Shown: positions 20,749 through 25,475 of the stretch, one piece after another
Position numbering within the stretch: position 1 is the stretch's first letter
Layout: each line of letters starts with the position of its first letter
Virus record (IMG/VR): IMGVR_UViG_3300030102_005996
Span: 1,253 to 26,727 of that record
Reading direction: 5' to 3' (one strand)
Length of the DNA stretch: 25,475 nucleotides
From: a virus
Translations under genes and position numbers: made by a program
Notes under the pieces: generated by a model
Database searches by the model: none
Seen by the model: the letters and a program-made list of their open reading frames with translations, nothing else
Told to the model about the DNA's origin: nothing

Positions 20749-21324
20749 GATATTTTGTATAAAAAGACTGATGAAGTAGTTCCATACTTTCAAAATCCAA
20801 GAGTTATCTCAGAAACAGCAATTAATGAAGTTGCTAAGTCTATCAAGCAACATGGTTTTCAACAATGTATTGTAATAGATGAAAATAATGTTGTAGTTGC
20901 AGGCCATACAAGATTACTTGCAGCAAAACAACTTGGTATGGAAGAAGTTCCATGCAAAATTTATAAAGATAGTGAAGATCAAATAAATGCATATCGGTTA
21001 GCTGATAACAAGGTTGGTGAATTAACTACTTGGGAAGATAAAACTTTACAGATAGAACTTGATAAACTTACTGGCATGGAGGTTGCAGGTTTCCAACCAG
21101 AACAAATGGATTTTGTACAGTTTGATGATTCACAAAGCGATGTAAATATTGAAGAACCACAAGCAGGATATCATGCAAGTGATCTCACACAATTAGTACC
21201 GATTACTTTTTATCTTGATAGAGAAGATAGAGAAGAAATAATGGAAAAACTTGAAAAGGTCAGAGATAATGAAAACTTACAAACAAAGAGCAATGCTCTT
21301 TTATTTATTATGAGAAAACTATGA
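20746..21324 (+). CDS. ParB/sulfiredoxin-fold protein (first copy)
   Basis: The ParB-like fold binds DNA or hydrolyses nucleotides. The 192-residue product has VVPYFQNPRV (residues 11-20), VAKSIKQHGFQQ, and the signature VVAGHTRLLAAKQLG with GHTR at 53-56. It continues RLADNKVGELTTWEDKTL, as in the N-terminal part of ParB-methyltransferase fusions, but then ends with a different C-terminal domain (VPITFYLDREDREEIMEKLE) and no methyltransferase motif. ATG 20746 has no ribosome site and sits inside the ACCCAA box. It overlaps the cupin gene's start by four bases. It may act in DNA modification or transcription control; partitioning is unlikely without ParA. Confidence 0.82.
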   Translation: MDILYKKTDEVVPYFQNPRVISETAINEVAKSIKQHGFQQCIVIDENNVVVAGHTRLLAAKQLGMEEVPCKIYKDSEDQINAYRLADNKVGELTTWEDKTLQIELDKLTGMEVAGFQPEQMDFVQFDDSQSDVNIEEPQAGYHASDLTQLVPITFYLDREDREEIMEKLEKVRDNENLQTKSNALLFIMRKL

Positions 21325-22019
21325 TATTAATACCAAACCCAAAACATGCAGAAGAAATAGATCAGGTCAATACAATGTATCCGACAAAAATGATTTCAAT
21401 ACAGGATGATTATGAACTAGAACCAACAATCGGTAATTTATATGGTTTTGTAACAGAAGGTTCATATCTAATTAAGTCAGATGGAAGAGAGTGGTTAGCA
21501 GGTGCAGGTGATTTCTTTAGTATAAAGACTGATACAAAAGATAAAACAACTGCAAAAAAACTTTCATCTGAGGGACAAATGTTTTGGATTCTTCGTTATG
21601 GATTTCAAGGAATTAACATGCTTGGTCAATCAGAAGATCATGGAAGACTTTCATATATTGATGGTTGTACTGATAGTTTATTAATAATGCCACCCAGACT
21701 TGGTGATCCGTGTTTGAACTATTTACACTTTCCAATGGGCATAGATCAGACACAACATTTACACCCAAGTATTAGAATGGGCATTGTTATTGGTGGCAAG
21801 GGTGAAGCATTCCAAAAACCTGATGGAAAAAGAACAGGTTGGGAAGAAGATTTATCAAAAGGCATGATGTTTTGTTTAGAAGAAGGTGAGGTACATTCCT
21901 TTAGGACTGCAGAAAACTTTATGGATATCATTGCTTATCACCCAGATTCAGACTTTGGGCCAACAGATACAAACCACCCCATGCTTAACAGAACTTACAT
22001 AGATCACGGAAAAGGGTGA
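21321..22019 (+). CDS. Cupin-fold protein
   Basis: The 232-residue product looks like a bicupin. The N-terminal half has GFVTEGSYLIKSDGREWLAG and AGDFFSI, a cupin strand pattern without metal ligands. The C-terminal half has HLHPSIRMGIVIGGKGEAF with His146 and His148, then KGMMFCLEEGEVHSFRTAEN with Glu187 or 188 and His192, the H-x-H...E...H metal set of active cupins. Such folds include dioxygenases, isomerases and sugar epimerases. Translational overlap with the ParB-like gene suggests a joint function. No substrate can be named; a small-molecule, DNA-base or protein target are all open. Confidence 0.75.
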   Translation: MILIPNPKHAEEIDQVNTMYPTKMISIQDDYELEPTIGNLYGFVTEGSYLIKSDGREWLAGAGDFFSIKTDTKDKTTAKKLSSEGQMFWILRYGFQGINMLGQSEDHGRLSYIDGCTDSLLIMPPRLGDPCLNYLHFPMGIDQTQHLHPSIRMGIVIGGKGEAFQKPDGKRTGWEEDLSKGMMFCLEEGEVHSFRTAENFMDIIAYHPDSDFGPTDTNHPMLNRTYIDHGKG

Positions 22020-22038
22020 TTTTGGGGGGTCTAAAGGT

Positions 22039-22082
22039 ATTAACCACCTTCTAAAAATGCAATAGAGGGCATGTCAGAGGAC
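22039..22082 (-). repeat. Intergenic structured element, copy 2
   Basis: Read on the minus strand, 22039-22080 matches plus-strand 23859-23900 at 35 of 42 positions without gaps; in plus orientation it resembles copy 1. A 7-bp stem CCTTCTA/TAGAGGG with one G-T pair and loop AAAATGCAA forms at 22047-22069. The last bases, AGAGGAC, include the ribosome site of the following gene, so folding could influence its translation. Confidence 0.6.
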
Positions 22083-22087
22083 AAAAA

Positions 22088-23302
22088 ATGAGCCAAGTAT
22101 TCAAAAAAAAGGATATAGACAAAGATGTCTATACTTTAGCAATAGAAAGAATCAATAGAACATATGACATTTTTGATAATGTTGTTGTTATGTTTAGTGG
22201 TGGAAAAGATTCAACTGTGTGTCTTAACTTAGCTTTACAAGTAGCAAAGGAAAGAAACAAATTACCTTTGCATGTTTATTTCTTTGATGAAGAAGCAATC
22301 CCATATGAAACAATTGATTATGTTGCAAGAGTTGCAGACCTTCCAGAAGTAAAAATGAACTGGTTGTGTTTACCAGTAAAACACAGAAATGGATGTAGTC
22401 GTAATCACCCATTCTGGTATCCTTGGGCACCAGAAGATCAAGACAAGTGGACAAGACCATATCCAACACATGAATCTGTGCTTGGTCTTGATGATTTTCC
22501 AATGTTTCCAAGAAAAAAAGAAGAAAGACCATCAGTTCCAGAATGTAATGGTTTGTTATTCCCACCACAGGAATGGGGTGAGGTTGGTGTAATTATGGGA
22601 ATAAGGTCAGAAGAAAGTTTGATGAGGTACAGAACAATACTACAAACAAGTGGCAAAAGGTATGAAGATTATATGATAAACCTAAAATCCAAAACTGCAT
22701 TAGCAAATGTTGTAAAGGTTTGCCCCATCTATGATATGAAAACAGTTGATGTTTGGACTGCGCCACAAAAGTTTGGTTGGGATTACAACATTACCTATGA
22801 CATATTAGAAAAGCTAGGCCTGACTCACTTACAACAAAGATGTGCACCTCCATATGGTGAAGAACCAATGCGTGGTCTTTGGCAATATTCAATAGCTTTC
22901 CCAGAATTGTGGGATAAAATGCAAAGTAGAGTGCCAGGGAGTGCAACTGCAGCTAGATACGCCAATACAGAACTTTATGCTTTTGGTGGATTACCAGATA
23001 AACCAAAAGATACATCATGGCCTGAATTTATCCAATATTTTCTAGACAAACATCCTGAACCACATAAATCAAAAATAGCTAAAGTTATAAACGATTTTAT
23101 ACGTGTACATAATAAAAAAACATCTGATCCAATCTTGTCAACACACCACCATGAAAGTGGTATTGGTTGGAAGTTTCTTCTTCGTATTGCAATGCGTGGA
23201 GATTTCAAAGGCAGGAAGATACCGAACTTTACAGCAGATAATCAAAAGTATTTACAAAGTAAAAAAGCATATGAGGAGGAAAGATATGGTAAAAAAGGGT
23301 AA
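22088..23302 (+). CDS. PAPS-reductase-like protein (IbrA-type)
   Basis: This 404-residue protein belongs to the adenine-nucleotide alpha-hydrolase fold of PAPS reductases. FSGGKDSTVCLNLAL (about 36-50) is the PP-loop that binds ATP or PAPS. HVYFFDEEAIPYETID, LCLPVKHRNGCSRNH, GVIMGIRSEESLMRY and KVCPIYDMKTVDVW follow the longer IbrA-type subfamily rather than CysH. It has a Cys at CSRNHPFWYPW and another at RCAPPYGEEP. The next gene encodes an IbrB-type ParB protein, overlapping by 17 bases, a known pairing in enterobacteria and phages. The natural reaction is not established. AGAGGA eight bases before ATG supports the start. Confidence 0.88.
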   Translation: MSQVFKKKDIDKDVYTLAIERINRTYDIFDNVVVMFSGGKDSTVCLNLALQVAKERNKLPLHVYFFDEEAIPYETIDYVARVADLPEVKMNWLCLPVKHRNGCSRNHPFWYPWAPEDQDKWTRPYPTHESVLGLDDFPMFPRKKEERPSVPECNGLLFPPQEWGEVGVIMGIRSEESLMRYRTILQTSGKRYEDYMINLKSKTALANVVKVCPIYDMKTVDVWTAPQKFGWDYNITYDILEKLGLTHLQQRCAPPYGEEPMRGLWQYSIAFPELWDKMQSRVPGSATAARYANTELYAFGGLPDKPKDTSWPEFIQYFLDKHPEPHKSKIAKVINDFIRVHNKKTSDPILSTHHHESGIGWKFLLRIAMRGDFKGRKIPNFTADNQKYLQSKKAYEEERYGKKG

Positions 23303-23822
23303 AGACAATCAACCTATAAATCAAATGCAATGGGTTGAAAGATCAAAGCTAAAAGCAAATGACTACAATCCTAATAGGGTTGCACCAACAGAATTAGAAC
23401 TTTTAAAAACATCAATCAAACTTTGTGGGTGGACACAACCAATTGTCATTCGTAAGTCATTTGAAATAGTAGATGGTTTTCATAGGTGGACTGTATCTGC
23501 TGATCCAGATATTGCTCAATTAACAGATGGTTTTGTGCCTGTGGTTTTTCTAGAAGATGCAGTTGATGAAGCACAACAGATAGCTGCAACAATCATTCAT
23601 AACAGGGCACGTGGCAATCATGGGATTATACCTATGACTGATATTGTTCGTAAAATGAAAGATAAACATAATTACACAGATGAAGAACTCATAAACATTC
23701 TAGGCATGGAACAAGAGGAAGTAGATAGGTTATATGATTACCGTCCTATGACTGAAAAAGGGAGTCAAGAGGAATTTTCTAAGGGTTGGGTGCCTGATAC
23801 AGGAAAAAGGGAATTTGATTAA
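23286..23822 (+). CDS. ParB-like protein, IbrB-type (second copy)
   Basis: From ATG 23286, with GAGGAGG upstream, the 178-residue product has LKANDYNPNRVAPTELELL, TQPIVIRKSFEIVDGFHRW with the GFHRW variant of the ParB GxxR loop (residues 64-68), and TIIHNRARGNHGIIPMTDIV. The NRARGxHG motif marks the IbrB subfamily that pairs with IbrA-like PAPS-reductase proteins. A longer frame from 23103 lies wholly inside the previous gene and is rejected. The C-terminal end (SQEEFSKGWVPDTGKREFD) is acidic. The pair is bounded by inverted copies of the intergenic element. Confidence 0.87.
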   Translation: MVKKGKDNQPINQMQWVERSKLKANDYNPNRVAPTELELLKTSIKLCGWTQPIVIRKSFEIVDGFHRWTVSADPDIAQLTDGFVPVVFLEDAVDEAQQIAATIIHNRARGNHGIIPMTDIVRKMKDKHNYTDEELINILGMEQEEVDRLYDYRPMTEKGSQEEFSKGWVPDTGKREFD

Positions 23823-23845
23823 ATACTACTTATTTTGTCTAAAAT

Positions 23846-23909
23846 ACCTAAAAACCACCCTCTGAGGTGTCCTCTATTGAATTTTGTGAGGGTGGTTAAT
23901 GGTTTAGGT
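23846..23909 (-). terminator. Large hairpin / copy 3 of intergenic element between convergent genes
   Basis: Inner stem AACCACCCTC/GAGGGTGGTT (23853-23862 and 23888-23897) and outer stem ACCTAAA/TTTAGGT (23846-23852 and 23903-23909) enclose a 25-base loop that itself holds GAGG-TGT-CCTC. On the minus strand the inner stem runs into TTTTT, so it could terminate the GGCT/amidoligase operon. Bases 23859-23900 are the inverted copy of 22039-22080. Confidence 0.6.
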
Positions 23910-23925
23910 ATAGGTAAAATGGCTG

Positions 23926-24396
23926 TTATCTCCAACTTTTAGATTCATAAGAACCAAAAGAATGGTTGTCTTCTGCATGAAGTAATGCATCCCATAAGTA
24001 GTCTGTATCTAATTCATTTGCAATGTACCCTTGCAGAATACAATCAAAGTATGATTTCATAGGTTCACCATATTCACTTCTGTTCATGGTGTAAAACATA
24101 ACATCAGCTGTTTTTCCAAAATCATGTGCTAGTTGTCCAGTCATTTTGATAGTGAAATATTCTTTTCTGTAGAGTATTGGAAACCCTTCAAAGATATCCA
24201 GTGCATGTTCACACTTATCTGTAATATCCCAAAGAACACCTTCAACACTTGAACCTTTGTGATACTCAATATCTGCAACACCTTTGAAAACTAATCTGTA
24301 ATCTTGCAAAGTAAACTTTACAATCTTCTTAGCATTTGGACATCTTCCTTTCATGTTTTCTAGATTAAGGTTGGCACCATAGGCAAAGTAAAACAT
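23926..24396 (-). CDS. Gamma-glutamylcyclotransferase-like (GGCT/AIG2) protein
   Basis: GGCT-fold enzymes release amino acids from gamma-glutamyl amide bonds by forming 5-oxoproline. The 156-residue product begins MFYFAYGANLNLENM, the (Y)FAYGxNL substrate-binding loop. It has GVLWDITDKCEHALDIFEGF with the expected catalytic Glu70 in the FEG motif, then YRKEYFTI and VMFYTMNRSEYGEP. The amidoligase two genes upstream makes amide bonds between acidic side chains and amines, so a make-and-trim pair is plausible; AIG2-like proteins are known neighbours of phage amidoligases. The start overlaps or abuts the upstream stop, with AAGGTGG as ribosome site. Confidence 0.88.
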   Translation of the reverse strand: MFYFAYGANLNLENMKGRCPNAKKIVKFTLQDYRLVFKGVADIEYHKGSSVEGVLWDITDKCEHALDIFEGFPILYRKEYFTIKMTGQLAHDFGKTADVMFYTMNRSEYGEPMKSYFDCILQGYIANELDTDYLWDALLHAEDNHSFGSYESKSWR

Positions 24397-24398
24397 AG

Positions 24399-24638
24399 TT
24401 ACACCACCTTCTCTTGAATCAAACCATGCAACTCTAGATCATCAACAAATGAATCAGGTGAATCACTGGAAACATTCCAACCAAACTGTGTGTGTATTCT
24501 TTTGCATGTAGAAACCATCCACTGTTGGAAAGTATCACTAGGTGCAAGAGATAGTTCGTACAATGCAAATGCAATGTCCTGTTTTGTCTTACCACGTAAG
24601 ATACCACCACCTTTTACAACGTACTCTAACTTGTACAT
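24399..24638 (-). CDS. Small hypothetical protein in the amidoligase operon
   Basis: The 79-residue product starts MYKLEYVVKGGGILRGKTKQ and has SDTFQQWMVSTCKRIHTQFG, then an acidic C-terminal part (SSDSPDSFVDDLELHGLIQE). AAGGAG lies six bases before ATG 24638, and the gene overlaps the amidoligase by 13 bases. No domain is recognised. Its fixed place between amidoligase and GGCT suggests a substrate, adaptor or regulator of the same pathway, which could be tested by looking for conserved gene order elsewhere. Confidence 0.65.
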   Translation of the reverse strand: MYKLEYVVKGGGILRGKTKQDIAFALYELSLAPSDTFQQWMVSTCKRIHTQFGWNVSSDSPDSFVDDLELHGLIQEKVV

Positions 24639-25475
24639 AACTGTCTCCTTCTTTTAATAAAGTATTTCCTAACATCATTGTCAACCAATGAATTCTTGAC
24701 CTTTGATAAACCCTTTAACATGAGTGCAATTTTATCTGTGTAGTCCAATCGGTTGTCATTTTCTTTCACCTTGATTGCTCTGTGTTGATCTGCTGCTTGA
24801 CACATTGTCAAACAAAACTTCAACCAGTTCATAATCTTTTCTACATCGGTTGTACCACTGTGGTGTCTAAACTCTACAGTTCCGTGTTTCCAAAAAGACT
24901 TGATGTTTAGTTTTGTATATCTAGTTCTTAACAAACTTGAAATTTGTCTAGCTGATCTGCAATCATCAATTGCTTCAAATGATTGTTTCAATCCAGTGAT
25001 CCCAAGTATTGGAATACAATACTCATTGTTTCTTCCTCTTCTAGAATTTGGCATTACAGAATCAATTGCACTTTCAAACTTAATGTAACGCTTGAAAAGG
25101 TTTCTAAATTCTTTGATCTTCCAATCTGAAACACCAACATGAACATGTAACCCACATGATTTGTTAACTTTTGCACCAATATGTTCAAGTGCTTTCAACA
25201 TAAGCTGTAACTGTTGAACACCGTTCCAACCTTGTAATACTGGTGATACAAGTTCCATTGCAAAACCTGTACCATAAGAACTTAATGATTGATCAGGTTT
25301 CAATCTCCACTTTGTTGAATCACAATTACTATAAGATGCACAACTTACTTCTAAGGATAATGGTGATACTAAATCCCCATTTAAACCAGTAGTTCCAAAG
25401 TCTTGTGCAAGTCGTTGAAAGTATTGATTCATTTCTCTTTTAGTAGTTCCATCACCATTGGGTGCAATAAACTCA
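24626..25475 (-). CDS. Amidoligase (5' partial at window edge)
   Basis: This glutamine-synthetase/GCS-fold ligase forms amide bonds using ATP. Although ATG 25432 gives a 268-residue frame, the reading frame stays open to the window edge (EFIAPNGDGTTKRE precedes it). The family start normally contains a GVEIEF segment, so the true start lies outside the window. Diagnostic segments are WRLKPDQSL, GFAMELVSPVLQGWNG, KVNKSCGLHVHVGVSDW with the HVHV metal-binding strand, and GTVEFRHHSGTTDVEKIMNW, the usual Amidoligase_2 catalytic set. A C-terminal basic tail ends RRRQLCTS. Neighbouring GGCT and small protein form one operon. The substrate is unknown. Confidence 0.9.
   Translation of the reverse strand, partial: EFIAPNGDGTTKREMNQYFQRLAQDFGTTGLNGDLVSPLSLEVSCASYSNCDSTKWRLKPDQSLSSYGTGFAMELVSPVLQGWNGVQQLQLMLKALEHIGAKVNKSCGLHVHVGVSDWKIKEFRNLFKRYIKFESAIDSVMPNSRRGRNNEYCIPILGITGLKQSFEAIDDCRSARQISSLLRTRYTKLNIKSFWKHGTVEFRHHSGTTDVEKIMNWLKFCLTMCQAADQHRAIKVKENDNRLDYTDKIALMLKGLSKVKNSLVDNDVRKYFIKRRRQLCTS

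Noticed and set aside
23103-23285. Longer start for the second ParB-like protein
   Set aside because: It lies within the PAPS-reductase-like gene; ATG 23286 has a perfect GAGGAGG upstream.
22031-23910. Insertion sequence bounded by the inverted element copies
   Set aside because: No transposase or recombinase is inside and no target-site duplication is visible, so I report it only as a bounded gene pair.
1-25475. tRNA genes, integrase or attachment sites
   Set aside because: I looked for cloverleaf-like arms with CCA ends and for tyrosine or serine recombinase motifs and saw none I could support; a dedicated tRNA search could still find one.

Overview
This AT-rich window reads as part of a tailed bacteriophage genome, most like phages of AT-rich marine heterotrophic bacteria. 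The evidence is an S74-type tail fibre, a spanin and endolysin lysis cassette, a phage recombination and replication module, and dense gene packing with ATGA-type overlaps. I see no tRNA, rRNA, integrase, transposase or CRISPR array. Both window edges cut genes: the tail fibre at the left (5' end missing) and an amidoligase gene on the minus strand at the right (5' end missing). Host and phage family cannot be read from this window alone.

Layout. (1) Positions 1-5337, plus strand: a long tail fibre ending in an S74 intramolecular chaperone, then four small virion or membrane proteins, one of them holin-like. (2) Positions 5318-10582: a cassette that does not belong to a standard phage plan. 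It holds a CsgF-like protein, a CsgG-like outer-membrane secretion lipoprotein, a secreted curlin-like acidic repeat protein, a FecR-domain protein, and a CHASE2 receptor adenylate cyclase whose catalytic residues are all present. A small minus-strand gene with its own promoter and terminator sits inside it. (3) Positions 10561-12633: lysis region with inner and outer spanin candidates, a small membrane protein, a staphylococcal-nuclease-like protein, a GH24 endolysin and a small unknown. (4) Positions 12692-18000, minus strand: a recombination and early module with PD-(D/E)XK nuclease, ERF annealing protein, winged-helix protein, possible SSB-like protein, HNH endonuclease, small regulators and zinc proteins, and an MT-A70 adenine methyltransferase. 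(5) Positions 18056-23822, plus strand: Cro-like regulator, replication initiator, primase-helicase, then two two-gene units (ParB-like plus cupin; PAPS-reductase-like plus ParB-like) bounded by copies of a shared non-coding element. (6) Positions 23926-25475, minus strand: a GGCT (AIG2-like) protein, a small unknown and an amidoligase.

How the parts may work together. The divergent control region at 18001-18055 separates the leftward recombination operon from the rightward replication operon. The most unusual content is the curli-like secretion and cAMP-signalling cassette inserted between fibre genes and lysis genes. The sequence supports a phage-encoded CsgG/CsgF pore with its own fibre-like cargo, plus a periplasmic FecR protein that could feed a CHASE2 cyclase. 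That linkage is inference from gene order. CsgG/CsgF homologues have, to my recollection, been reported in some marine phages; the added curlin, FecR and cyclase genes are what deserve a second look. The second candidate system is the ParB/cupin/PAPS-reductase/ParB block with its repeated intergenic elements.
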